From positions 1 through 64,000 of the forward strand of contig NZ_ARQI01000117.1 of assembly GCF_000384655.1 (NCBI RefSeq): a stretch of 64,000 nucleotides of DNA, given 5' to 3'. Made by a program: the position numbers and the translations under genes. This stretch comes from Brachyspira innocens ATCC 29796. Lineage in GTDB: Bacteria > Spirochaetota > Brachyspiria > Brachyspirales > Brachyspiraceae. Positions 18,452 through 27,254 of the stretch are shown piece after piece. The notes below the pieces were generated by a model. It searched no databases and was not told the origin of the DNA. It saw only the letters and a program-made list of their open reading frames with translations. Numbering within the stretch: position 1 is the first letter of the stretch; every line of letters begins with the position of its first letter.

Positions 18452-20421
18452 ATAGAAGATTTTTAAAAATTCAAAACTTTAGAAATATAGGAGTTACAAA
18501 AGACTTGGAAGAATACCAAACACTTTATTTAAATAACACTTTGAATAAAGATGAAATGGGCGAGCTTATAATACTTATAGGCGAAAACAATGTCGGTAAA
18601 TCAAATATATTAGATGCTGTTAATGTAATAAGACCTACAGAAAATATTAAAAGTATAAATTTAAAAAAAGATATACCCGACTTTATGGACTATGAAGATG
18701 CAAAACCTAAAATAAAACTTATTTATGCTGATGAAAATGAAAGCCAAGAGATAGAATATTTTTTAGATGAAAATTTAAATGTTAATTATAATTCTAATTT
18801 ACAAAAAGAGTATAAGACTATTAAAACCCAAAAAACTGTAAAAGGCAAAGAATTTGATATAGAAGCAGTAAAAGCAGAATTTAAGAATAAATTTAATTTA
18901 TATGAATCACAAAGAAATACTTTTTCTCAAAGAAATTATTCTTATGAAAGTAGTATCAAGAATATTAGCAATAAATATTATAATATGGTAATACATAATA
19001 AATCATTAGATGAACTTGTAGCTATATATGAAGAGTTAAAAAAACTATATTCAAATTTCGTTTCAGAATATAATAACTACTATTCTCCAAAAATAGAAGA
19101 AAAAGAATTTTATGATTTAAGAAAAATAGCATCCAAAGATACAGTTATAGAAGCAGAAGAAACTATAGAAGTACCTAAAGATATTATTAAAGAAAAGTAT
19201 GATATTAACTTTATACCTAATATTATTTATTATAAAGAAGAAGAGGTTAAAGACAGCGATTTAGTTACTACTCCTGAAAACATTAAAAATTCTAAATTCT
19301 TTAATGCATTATTCAAAGCTATAGGAAAAAATATCAGCACTGTAGAAACAGCCTATGAAAAAGCAAAAAAAGCGCCCGGACATAAAAATCAATATCAAAA
19401 CACAATAAATCAGAATCTTAAAGATATAGTAAGCAAAAAATTTAATGAATTATACTTTCAGGATTTGAATACTCAGGAATATAATTTCTATATCACTTTA
19501 GAAAAAGATCAAATATATTTATCTATGGAAAAAAACGGAAATATCATTTTATTAGAGCAGCAGTCTGTAGGCTTCAAATGGTTTTTTAATTTCTTCTTTA
19601 ATTTCTTATACTCTAATGAATTAAATCCAGGTGATATAGTTTTGATGGATGAGCCAGAAATACATTTATCAATACCGGGTAGAAGAGATTTAAGAAATTT
19701 TATAAAAAAGTTTGCAAGAAATCATGGTATAACATTTATAATTACTACTCATAATCCTTCATTTATAGATGTTGATTATTTAGATGAGCTTAGAATTGTA
19801 AGATTCAAAAAAGATAAAATAGGCGTTGAAATACAGAATGATTTTTCTGCTATAGGTGAAGATGAAGTTGATACATTAAATGAAATAGTAGACGGTTTCG
19901 GAGTGCTTCATAGAGATATAATAACCAATCCTAATAATAAAGTAATATTTGTTGAAGGGCTTATGGATTATAATTATCTTACAGCTTTCAAGAAATTAAA
20001 AGAAGCAAAAGAAAATAAAAAAATTAATTTAGTATTTCTTCCTATTCATGGACTTGGAAAAGATGATAAGGAGATGAACAATAAATTAAAACAGTTGGTA
20101 CAGTTTAGGGAGGCTATTATATTGACAGATAGCGATGAGAGGGCAAATTTATTCAAAAAAGCTTCAGAATCAAATACTTTAATGAAAGAGAGATTAACAG
20201 TATTTCAATTAAAAGAAGCGGATCAATCTTTCAAAGAAATAGAAAGTCTATTCAGTGATAATGACAAAGGAAGATACAGAGAAATGATACAAAATAAAAG
20301 CGGAAGCCTTTCTTCATTATTCAAAAATAATATTTTTAAAAGAGAATTAGATGAACAGACTATAAATAATTTTAATAAACTTCTTGACTATTTAAGCGAG
20401 ATGCTATTAACTAATAAGTAA
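18448..20421 (+). CDS. OLD-family ATPase/TOPRIM nuclease
   Basis: The 657-aa protein has the layout of OLD (overcoming lysogenisation defect) nucleases. An N-terminal SMC/RecF-like ATPase has Walker A GENNVGKSN at residues 45-53. A long helical insertion follows (about 100-270). Next come the second ATPase half with Walker B VLMDEPEIHLSIPG near 397-410 and the switch TTHNPSF. The C-terminal TOPRIM domain has VIFVEGLMD (Glu503) and LTDSDERA (Asp561, Asp563), the metal-binding acidic residues of the fold. OLD proteins include phage-defence nucleases such as P2 Old and Gabija GajA. No UvrD-like GajB partner follows; the neighbours are an HTH protein before and an 80-aa protein after. AGGAG lies 6 bases before the ATG. 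Confidence 0.88.
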   Translation: MNRRFLKIQNFRNIGVTKDLEEYQTLYLNNTLNKDEMGELIILIGENNVGKSNILDAVNVIRPTENIKSINLKKDIPDFMDYEDAKPKIKLIYADENESQEIEYFLDENLNVNYNSNLQKEYKTIKTQKTVKGKEFDIEAVKAEFKNKFNLYESQRNTFSQRNYSYESSIKNISNKYYNMVIHNKSLDELVAIYEELKKLYSNFVSEYNNYYSPKIEEKEFYDLRKIASKDTVIEAEETIEVPKDIIKEKYDINFIPNIIYYKEEEVKDSDLVTTPENIKNSKFFNALFKAIGKNISTVETAYEKAKKAPGHKNQYQNTINQNLKDIVSKKFNELYFQDLNTQEYNFYITLEKDQIYLSMEKNGNIILLEQQSVGFKWFFNFFFNFLYSNELNPGDIVLMDEPEIHLSIPGRRDLRNFIKKFARNHGITFIITTHNPSFIDVDYLDELRIVRFKKDKIGVEIQNDFSAIGEDEVDTLNEIVDGFGVLHRDIITNPNNKVIFVEGLMDYNYLTAFKKLKEAKENKKINLVFLPIHGLGKDDKEMNNKLKQLVQFREAIILTDSDERANLFKKASESNTLMKERLTVFQLKEADQSFKEIESLFSDNDKGRYREMIQNKSGSLSSLFKNNIFKRELDEQTINNFNKLLDYLSEMLLTNK

Positions 20422-20441
20422 ATATAAAGAGGAGAAATAAA

Positions 20442-20684
20442 ATGACTAAAATATTAAAATTTAATAATGCTATTTTAAATTTAGACAATTTAGACGTTAT
20501 ACAAAAATTTGCAGATAATGCTTATGACTTATATTTTACTACATGCTTAGTACGAGTTCAACTTACTGAAGAAGAATTTCAATATCTAACAGAGTTTTTA
20601 AAAAGCGATTTTAAATTCCATGAAATTAATAAAGATATTCATCAGCTTTTTGACAATAATGAAAGTATTCATAATATGATATAA
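20442..20684 (+). CDS. Small 80-aa protein at the end of the OLD operon
   Basis: Function not recognised. The protein begins with alternating hydrophobic strands (TKILKFNNAILNLDNLDVIQ and YDLYFTTCLVRVQL), followed by a helix (TEEEFQYLTEFLKS) and a polar tail. This resembles small beta-beta-alpha adaptor-like proteins. It starts 20 bp after the nuclease stop with a good ribosome binding site (GAGGAG) and ends before a hairpin terminator. It is very likely part of the same transcript. A role as partner, inhibitor or trigger of the nuclease is an inference from position only. Confidence 0.75.
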   Translation: MTKILKFNNAILNLDNLDVIQKFADNAYDLYFTTCLVRVQLTEEEFQYLTEFLKSDFKFHEINKDIHQLFDNNESIHNMI

Positions 20685-20718
20685 AAATATTAAAAAATAC
20701 TCAAAAAAATATAAAAGT

Positions 20719-20742
20719 GACTGTTTATTACAGTCCTTTTTT
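20719..20742 (+). terminator. Intrinsic terminator of the OLD operon
   Basis: GACTGT and ACAGTC form a 6-bp stem with a 5-base loop, followed directly by CCTTTTTT. It closes the three-gene unit and sets its right boundary. Confidence 0.85.
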
Positions 20743-20876
20743 ATATAATAATTCTTTACAATTATAAAAAATCAAATTTTTATTATAAAAAATAAAAAAA
20801 AATATGTTTTTTGGGAACTTTTACAAAAAATATTCGTCTAATTAATAAATTAAATATACTTATAGGGAGTACACCT

Positions 20877-21299
20877 ATGAAAAGAAATCTTTTTATTATT
20901 TTCACATTATTATTAACAGCAGTTATGAGCAATGCTCAAACAGCAAAAACCGAATCATACGAACTTGACAATATAAAAGTTGTGGGTAAAAACGGATTAG
21001 CACTTAATGACTTTATATCATCACTTAATGCTGACCCTAACATAGTATTAGTCGATGCTAGAACACCAGAAGAGATTAAAGAAACAGGAATTATAAAAAA
21101 TGCTGTAAACATCGACTACAGAGCTAAAGGCTACAGCAAAAAATTATTATCATTAGACAAAAACAAAAAATATATGTTTTACTGCAAAACAGGAGGACGC
21201 TCTGGAAAAACTGTTCAGTATATGCTTGATAACGGATTTAAAAACGTTAACTATCTAAAAGATGCAGGATACATAGAACTTTCAGCTGCTTTAAAATAA
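20877..21299 (+). CDS. Periplasmic rhodanese-like sulfurtransferase
   Basis: The 140-aa protein has a signal peptide (MKRNLFIIFTLLLTAVMSNA) and a single rhodanese domain. Landmarks are VLVDARTPEEIKETGIIKNA, then the active-site loop YCKTGGRSG with the catalytic Cys, then MLDNGFKNVNYLKDAG. Single-domain exported rhodaneses carry persulfide sulfur; the partner is unknown. The start is placed at the ATG after AGGGAG, which restores a clean signal peptide. An upstream in-frame start would add 22 residues that hide it. It is monocistronic, with its own terminator. Confidence 0.88.
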   Translation: MKRNLFIIFTLLLTAVMSNAQTAKTESYELDNIKVVGKNGLALNDFISSLNADPNIVLVDARTPEEIKETGIIKNAVNIDYRAKGYSKKLLSLDKNKKYMFYCKTGGRSGKTVQYMLDNGFKNVNYLKDAGYIELSAALK

Positions 21300-21320
21300 G
21301 TATAATTATTAATCAAATAT

Positions 21321-21348
21321 AGGGGTTGTTATTTACAGCCCCTTTTTT
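21321..21348. terminator. Terminator between rhodanese and 5'-nucleotidase genes
   Basis: AGGGGTTGT pairs with ACAGCCCCT (one G-T pair), with a short loop and a T-run to the right. It lies between two convergent genes and probably serves the rhodanese gene mainly. Confidence 0.8.
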
Positions 21349-21400
21349 AATTATATATTATACTTAAAAAATAAAATCGTTTCTATATCATTAGAATTTT

Positions 21401-22921
21401 TTAATTAAATATTATGCGCTCTCTATTATCAATGGCACTCTCTGGAACATTTTTATATTCTTTTAATTTTTTTATTATTAAATCTCTTATGTCAAGCCCT
21501 GTATGTATTGTATTTTCTCCATACTGAAATAAAGGCTTACCATTAGAATCTATATATTTTTCGCCTCCATTAAATATATAGTCGGCAACAGCTGCAACAT
21601 ATTTTTCATTATCATTTATAGGATTTCCTTTTATATATGATTCTAAAAGTTTTCCGCTACTGTCAAAATTAATAATGCAGTCTTTTGAAACCTGTAAAAA
21701 CGCTCCCTCCCCTACTCTTGAAGCTGAAAGCTCTAATATATTTTTTAATTCTCTTCCGCTTAAAGTGGTTAGTATTATAAGATTATCAAAAGGAAAAAAC
21801 TCATAAATATTTCCTAATGTAACTTTTCCGCTTGGAAGCTCTCCTCTTAAAGAGCCTGAATTAATTAATGCTATATCAATATTTTCCTGCGATGAAGAGA
21901 CTATATCCGAAACAAAATTACCCAAAGCTGTAGATTTATTTCTTACATCTTCGTCAGTTAAAGCATAAGGTAAAACAGCTATTTCAGTATTAAACTCTTT
22001 ATCAACTTCTTTTTGCATCTCATCTATTTTTGAAAGAATAGTTTCATCTTCTTTTATAGTTTCATCTAATCTTGTAAGTTTATAATTAGGATAAGCATAT
22101 TTACCATTTTTAAACATCACATCTATAGTACCAATATACTCTCCGTACTCTCCAGCCTGCACTATAGTGGTATTTCCTATAATAACTGGTTTTTCAATCA
22201 ATGTATGGGTATGTCCGCCTATTATAATATTAAATACATTAGGCATACTCTCTGCTATTTTTTTGTCAGTGTCAAATCCTGCATGGCTTAATAAAATTGT
22301 CATGTCATTTGTTGTATTTATAGGAGTAGTATTTAAAAGATTTTTTAAAGATAATATTTCATCTTCTATATCTATATAATCAAGACCCTGAGTAATATTC
22401 ATTTTCTCACTTTGAAGCACTCCAACTACAGCAACATTTATACCTTTAATATTAGTTATCATATAAGAAGGCACATAATTTTCACCAGTAGATATAACTT
22501 TAACATTGCATGCTATTGTAGGAAAGTTTCTATTACTTATAATATTATTAAGCTGATTTATACCAAAATCAAATTCATGATTGCCAAGTGCAGATACATT
22601 AACACCCAAATCATTCATAAGTTCAGCTTCGTCCATTCCCTGATAAACAATAGAAAAAACACTTCCAGTAATAGTATCGCCCGCATGCATAACTATAACA
22701 TTTTCATTAGTCTTTTTTATATTATCAATAAAAGTTTTTCTTCTTGCAGCTCCGCCGTATCTGTTGGTACTGCCGTCTTCTTTCGACACTGTTGTAAATT
22801 CTTTATTCTTTGAATGTGTATCATTCATATGAACTATTGTAAAAACTTTGACAGTATTATCATCAGAACATGAAATAATAAAAAGAATTGAAATTATAAA
22901 TGTAATAAATATTTTTTTCAT
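21401..22921 (-). CDS. Lipoprotein 5'-nucleotidase / UshA-family phosphoesterase
   Basis: The 506-aa protein is a lipid-anchored two-domain nucleotidase. The lipobox is FIISC (Cys18). The metallophosphoesterase domain carries the metal motifs VHMNDTHS, MHAGDTITGS, LGNHEFDFG, LLSHAGFD and GGHTHT. The C-terminal 5'-nucleotidase domain has NSGSLRGELPSG and FPFDNL for substrate binding. Such enzymes hydrolyse extracellular nucleotides or UDP-sugars for salvage. The start is set at MKKIFITF, preceded by GGA; the four extra upstream residues are less likely. The gene is divergent from the broken MATE transporter. Confidence 0.9.
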   Translation of the reverse strand: MKKIFITFIISILFIISCSDDNTVKVFTIVHMNDTHSKNKEFTTVSKEDGSTNRYGGAARRKTFIDNIKKTNENVIVMHAGDTITGSVFSIVYQGMDEAELMNDLGVNVSALGNHEFDFGINQLNNIISNRNFPTIACNVKVISTGENYVPSYMITNIKGINVAVVGVLQSEKMNITQGLDYIDIEDEILSLKNLLNTTPINTTNDMTILLSHAGFDTDKKIAESMPNVFNIIIGGHTHTLIEKPVIIGNTTIVQAGEYGEYIGTIDVMFKNGKYAYPNYKLTRLDETIKEDETILSKIDEMQKEVDKEFNTEIAVLPYALTDEDVRNKSTALGNFVSDIVSSSQENIDIALINSGSLRGELPSGKVTLGNIYEFFPFDNLIILTTLSGRELKNILELSASRVGEGAFLQVSKDCIINFDSSGKLLESYIKGNPINDNEKYVAAVADYIFNGGEKYIDSNGKPLFQYGENTIHTGLDIRDLIIKKLKEYKNVPESAIDNRERIIFN

Positions 22922-23084
22922 TTGTGTATCCAAAAAATTTATAGGTCTAATGATATAATTATTAATTTTTTAAGTCAATAATGCCCAGTATGTAAATATG
23001 TACATATAAACAAATAATTTGACTAAAATATAAATAGGTTTATCATATTATAAGTTTATTAAAAATTATTATGCGGAAATAACT

Positions 23085-24479
23085 ATGGAAAGTGAAGCAG
23101 TATTAAACAATTCAAATACAGATAAAAAAACTAATGATCTAGCAAATAAGCCAGTAGGAAAATTATTATTTCAATTGGCACTTCCAGCAATAGCAGCACA
23201 GATAATAAATGTATTATACAATGTAGTAGACAGAATGTATATAGGTCATATTAAAGATATCGGAGCTACTGCTTTAACTGGTGTGGGAGTAACAATGCCA
23301 GTAATTATAGCAGTATCAGCATTTGCATATCTTGTAAGTATGGGAGGCTCTCCTCGTGCTTCTATTATGATGTGAAAAAAACATTATGATAAAGCGGAAG
23401 AGATACTTGGAAACTGTACTATGACTTTAATCATAATCTCTATAACTTTAACTATAATACTAATAATATTTGCAAAGCCTATACTTATGCTTTTTGGTGC
23501 TAGCGAAAACACTATCATATATGCATTAAGATATTTAAGAATATACTCTATTGGAACAATATTTGTGCAGTTGGCATTGGGACTAAACACTTTTATAACA
23601 GCACAGGGTAAAGCAAAAACAAGTATGTTCACAGTATTAATAGGAGCTTTAGTTAATATTATATTAGACCCTATATTTATATTTGTATTTAATATGGACG
23701 TAAGAGGTGCCGCACTTGCTACAATCATATCACAGGCAATATCCTGCATATGGATTCTATCATTTATGACATCAAAAAGAACAATCCTAAAATTAAAAAT
23801 AAAAAATTTCAAAATACAGCCTAATATAATACTTCCTTGTTTGGCTTTAGGATTTTCTCCGTTTATAATGCAGTTTACCGAAAGTATTTTGTCTGTATCT
23901 TTTAATACTTCTCTTTTAAAGTACGGAGGAGATTTAGCGGTAGGAGCTATGACAATATTAATCAGTATTATGCAGTTTTCTTTTCTTCCTATAATGGGAC
24001 TTACTCAGGGAGCTCAGCCTATTATAAGCTATAATTACGGAGCTGGAAATTTGCAAAGAGTAAAAAGTACTTTTAAAATACTTCTTATAAGCTGTTTATC
24101 ATTTTCTGCTTTAATGTGGACAATATCAGTATTTTTCCCATATTTATTTGTAAGAATATTCACAAGCGATGAAGAGTTAATAAATTACAGTGTATGGGCT
24201 TTAAGAATATATATGGCTAGCTCTTTAATATTTGGAGCCCAGACTGCATGTCAGCAGACATTTGTTGCTTTAGGCAATGCTAAAATATCAGCATTCCTTG
24301 CTATATTAAGAAAGGTTATACTACTTATACCTCTTATATTCATACTTCCTATATTTTTTGATAATAAAGTTATGGCTGTATTACTAGCAGAACCGATAGC
24401 TGATTTTTTAGCAGTATGTACAACTATAACATTATTTAGCTTAAACTTCAAAAAACTGTTAAAATCGGCAGATAAATAA
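23085..24479 (+). pseudogene. MATE-family efflux transporter interrupted by one in-frame TGA
   Basis: The reading frame is open over 465 codons except for TGA at 23373-23375. The N-terminal part has KPVGKLLFQLALPAIAAQII and DRMYIGH, and the part after the stop carries the remaining helices of a MATE multidrug/sodium antiporter. The stop falls after SPRASIMM and before KKHYDKAEEILGN, in a cytoplasmic loop where the family has glycine (GGA), one base from TGA. No frameshift is present. It is either a fresh nonsense mutation, a sequencing error or, less likely, read-through. Downstream re-initiation would give a 352-aa fragment lacking the first helices. Confidence 0.85.
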
Positions 24480-24511
24480 ATTATCAATTCATAATAATGA
24501 TTTATAATTGC

Positions 24512-24690
24512 ACAAACATTATATATACATAAACAAATATAGTTTGTCAAAAAATAAATTTTTAAATTCGCATATTTTGAAGTCTTTTCCAAAACCAGTT
24601 TTTTTACGGCTGTACGGAGAGTACTTCAGATTGCTATAAAAGAACACCTTACGAAGCATTCCTTTGGAAAGGTATGTACTATAGATATTA
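24512..24690. mobile_element. Degenerate type B element remnant
   Basis: ATATATACATAAACAAATAT followed by AGTTTGTCAAAAAAT matches the terminal repeat of the type B elements at 7065 and 42833. A GC-richer core follows without the usual hairpin pair, and the other end is not clear. The 24480-24822 gap holds no gene that I can support. Confidence 0.45.
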
Positions 24691-24822
24691 TCATACGTTT
24701 AATACATATATCTAACATATAAAACTGCAGTAATTGAGTTTTAAAAAGTACCATTAGGTATTGAAAGCAGCCTTAACAAAGTCAGTAAAAAAGAAGATAA
24801 TACATTTACAAAAATATAGTAA

Positions 24823-25509
24823 TCAACTGCTGATTAAAATCTCTATTAATTCTGACTGTAAAGTGCTATTTAAATCATTGCTTTTTATTTCTCTTTCGTA
24901 TGTAAGTTTAGTATACCCTTCTTTATTTGAAAGCACATACAAATAATCTCCAAGCATAACAGCTTCAGATACATCATGTGTAACATAGAAAAAAGTTTTA
25001 TTTGTACTTACCTGTATTTTTTTTATTATATCAATAAGCTCTTTTTTCTTTTTTATATCCTGCCCCTGCAAAGGTTCGTCCATAAGTATAAAATTTGAAT
25101 CATAAGCTAAAGCCCTTGCAAGTGATAATCTCTGCTTCATTCCTCCGCTTAATTCGCTTGGTTTTGAATATGTATTTTTTGTTAGCCCTGCCATTTCTAA
25201 AGAATATTTTATTTTTTCATCTATTTTATTTTTTTTATCTTTTTCTTTTATTTTATCTTTAAGTACATATTCTATATTTTTGTAGCAGTTGAAATAATTA
25301 AGAAGTCTAGGTTCCTGATATACAAATGCTTTATCATCTTTGGCAATATTTGAAGAGATTATATTCAAAAGCGAAGTCTTTCCAGAACCTGAAGAGCCTA
25401 ATATTATATTTATACTATTTAAATGAAAGTCTATATTAAAATTTTTAAATACTATTAAATCTTTATATGACAGATTTATATTTTCTAATTTAAATATTTT
25501 ATCTGTCAT
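24823..25509 (-). CDS. ABC transporter ATPase, nitrate/sulfonate/taurine type
   Basis: The 228-aa nucleotide-binding subunit has Walker A LGSSGSGKTS, Q-loop VYQEPRLL, signature LSGGMKQRLSLARAL, Walker B FILMDEP and switch VTHDVSEAVMLGD. The DEPLQGQD start of the D-loop and the overall size match SsuB/TauB/ThiZ-like ATPases that drive small-molecule import. Its start overlaps the end of the permease gene by 11 bp, so the two are translationally coupled. No periplasmic binding protein of the matching type is in the window; the substrate is therefore open. Confidence 0.88.
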   Translation of the reverse strand: MTDKIFKLENINLSYKDLIVFKNFNIDFHLNSINIILGSSGSGKTSLLNIISSNIAKDDKAFVYQEPRLLNYFNCYKNIEYVLKDKIKEKDKKNKIDEKIKYSLEMAGLTKNTYSKPSELSGGMKQRLSLARALAYDSNFILMDEPLQGQDIKKKKELIDIIKKIQVSTNKTFFYVTHDVSEAVMLGDYLYVLSNKEGYTKLTYEREIKSNDLNSTLQSELIEILISS

Positions 25510-26227
25510 GAGTAATCCTTATAATGATTTCAAAAACAGCATTAAATATTACAGCAATAAGACAGTAAGCAAATAAACTCACAGTATCCAAATATAAATG
25601 CGACTCATAAAGTCTGCTTCCTATACCAAAGCTAGGAAGTGCCAATATTTCGGCTGCTAATATGCTTTTCCAAGTAATACCCATAGACTGAGATAAAGCA
25701 GTTAATACATAAGGTTTTATAGAAGGTATATAAAGACTAATTATCTGATTTTTTAAAGATACATTGTAAGATAAAGACATTTCTATAAGATTTTTATCAA
25801 CATTTATAATGCCGTTAGTAATAGCATCATATATTATAGGAAATATAACAAGCATAGAAACAAATATAGGCACTGTATTATTATCAAACCATATTACAGC
25901 AACCAATATAAGAGGTATTGTAGGTATAGTACGTATAAAATTTATTATAGGCATAAGTATATATCTTAAAGGTAAAAATATACCTGATAATACCCCGAAT
26001 AAAAAAGCAGACAAAAATGATAAAATAAATGCCGCAAATACTCTAACTATACTATACATCAAATCTTTATAAAATGATTTTTCTAATACTATATCTCTTA
26101 ACTTTTTTATTATTGTAAATATATTTGGAAATATTATTTCAGAATTAATTTTAATAGAAACAAAACTCCATAATAAAATAAAGATAATTATACCAAGTAA
26201 TATATATATAATTTTTTTATTATTCAT
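25499..26227 (-). CDS. ABC transporter permease, SsuC/TauC type
   Basis: The 242-aa inner-membrane subunit has about six membrane segments. It carries the family cytoplasmic loop near residues 155-190 (SLYIPSIKPYVLTALSQSMGITWKSILAAE, with the conserved G and the late AAE). It pairs with the overlapping ATPase gene. The upstream neighbour, a META lipoprotein gene, ends 8 bp before the start, and there is little Shine-Dalgarno, which points to coupling. Binding-protein-dependent import is the family role; the direction and substrate here are unproven. Confidence 0.88.
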   Translation of the reverse strand: MNNKKIIYILLGIIIFILLWSFVSIKINSEIIFPNIFTIIKKLRDIVLEKSFYKDLMYSIVRVFAAFILSFLSAFLFGVLSGIFLPLRYILMPIINFIRTIPTIPLILVAVIWFDNNTVPIFVSMLVIFPIIYDAITNGIINVDKNLIEMSLSYNVSLKNQIISLYIPSIKPYVLTALSQSMGITWKSILAAEILALPSFGIGSRLYESHLYLDTVSLFAYCLIAVIFNAVFEIIIRITHDR

Positions 26228-26234
26228 TTTATTT

Positions 26235-26645
26235 TTATTTTATTCTTTTAAATACAAGCTTTTCCTCATCTAATGTTATTATGGTAAGCATATTACTTGT
26301 AAGTTCTATAGAAGATGCCTTGTTTAATAATTCAATATATTGTCTTTCTGCCTCAATAGCTTCTGATTCTCCTCCCATTTTTGTAACAACCATATCTTTA
26401 AATATAATCATGTTACCTCTTCTCATTTCATACTTTCCTAAATAAGTATTAAAACCACTGTATCCGTAAAACTCTTCATTATAAAAAGATATAGTAATTC
26501 CTCTTCCTTCAAACATATTAGTAAGCTGAAATGTTTTTCCATTAAGCGTACTTGTAGATACAGATATTGATTTCTTTGATGAAGCACAGGAGCTTATAAA
26601 AATTATTATAATAAAACTAAATATTAATACAAAATTTCTTACCAT
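26235..26645 (-). CDS. META-domain lipoprotein (copy 1)
   Basis: The 136-aa protein has a lipobox (IFISSC, Cys20) and a META/HslJ-like domain. LNGKTFQLT opens the domain, GYSGFNTYLGKYEM is its centre, and ERQYIELLNKASSIELTSN plus LVFKRI close it. META domains are small exported folds linked to stress or surface functions but without a known reaction. It is paralogous to the next gene at 26667 (22 bp away), and both lie directly before an ABC permease and ATPase on the same strand. That makes a probable four-gene operon and suggests, without proof, an accessory envelope role for the transporter. Confidence 0.8.
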   Translation of the reverse strand: MVRNFVLIFSFIIIIFISSCASSKKSISVSTSTLNGKTFQLTNMFEGRGITISFYNEEFYGYSGFNTYLGKYEMRRGNMIIFKDMVVTKMGGESEAIEAERQYIELLNKASSIELTSNMLTIITLDEEKLVFKRIK

Positions 26646-26666
26646 CTTAAAATATCCAAATAATAA

Positions 26667-27071
26667 TTATATTTCTTCAAACACTAAGTTATTGTTTGAC
26701 AATAATGTATATATTGTTAATTTTTTGCCTTTAATCTCATATGAAGTTGCATTTTTAAGCATATTAAGATATTCAATTTCAGCTGCAATTTCCTCTTTGC
26801 TTCCAGTTCTTTTTGTCATAGATATAGATAATACATTAAATATATCACCGTCAAGCATATATGATGATGAATAATCATTAACAGCAGAAAATCCAAAAAT
26901 AGTATCTGGAGTAAACTCTATAGTAATATTCATTTCTGGATATATACTTACCAATTTAAATTTTCTGCCGTTAAGACTATCCGTATTAATTTCTGTATTG
27001 GCAACAGATTTTGTTGTTGAACAAGATAATATAATTAATAATATAGCTAAAATCTGTACAATATATTTCAT
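26667..27071 (-). CDS. META-domain lipoprotein (copy 2)
   Basis: The 134-aa paralogue of the gene at 26235 has a lipobox LLIILSC (Cys17). Its META domain keeps SLNGRKFKLVSIYPEMNI, GFSAVNDYSSSYM, AAEIEYLNMLKNATSYEI and a final LVFEEI. The two copies have drifted strongly, suggesting an old duplication. It is the first gene of the META-META-permease-ATPase run. The 183-bp region to the divergent zinc-binding-protein gene must hold both promoters; a TTGACA at 27188 is visible there, but its -10 spacing is poor. Confidence 0.8.
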   Translation of the reverse strand: MKYIVQILAILLIILSCSTTKSVANTEINTDSLNGRKFKLVSIYPEMNITIEFTPDTIFGFSAVNDYSSSYMLDGDIFNVLSISMTKRTGSKEEIAAEIEYLNMLKNATSYEIKGKKLTIYTLLSNNNLVFEEI

Positions 27072-27254
27072 AATTATCCTATTTTTTTATTTATAGTACC
27101 GTTATTATTGTCGGTAAAAAGTTTTTATATTTGAATATGTATTTTTATATATTATCCAAATGTTAGTGCAGTAAAACATATTGAAATTTGACAATTATAG
27201 TATTATAATATTAAAATTATATTTATCAATTATTTATTAAAGGATTTTTAACAT

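Noticed and set aside
23373-23375. TGA read as an amino acid in a recoded genome
   Set aside because: TGA ends the HTH gene at 18451 at a clean overlap with the next start, and other genes end normally, so no genome-wide recoding is supported.
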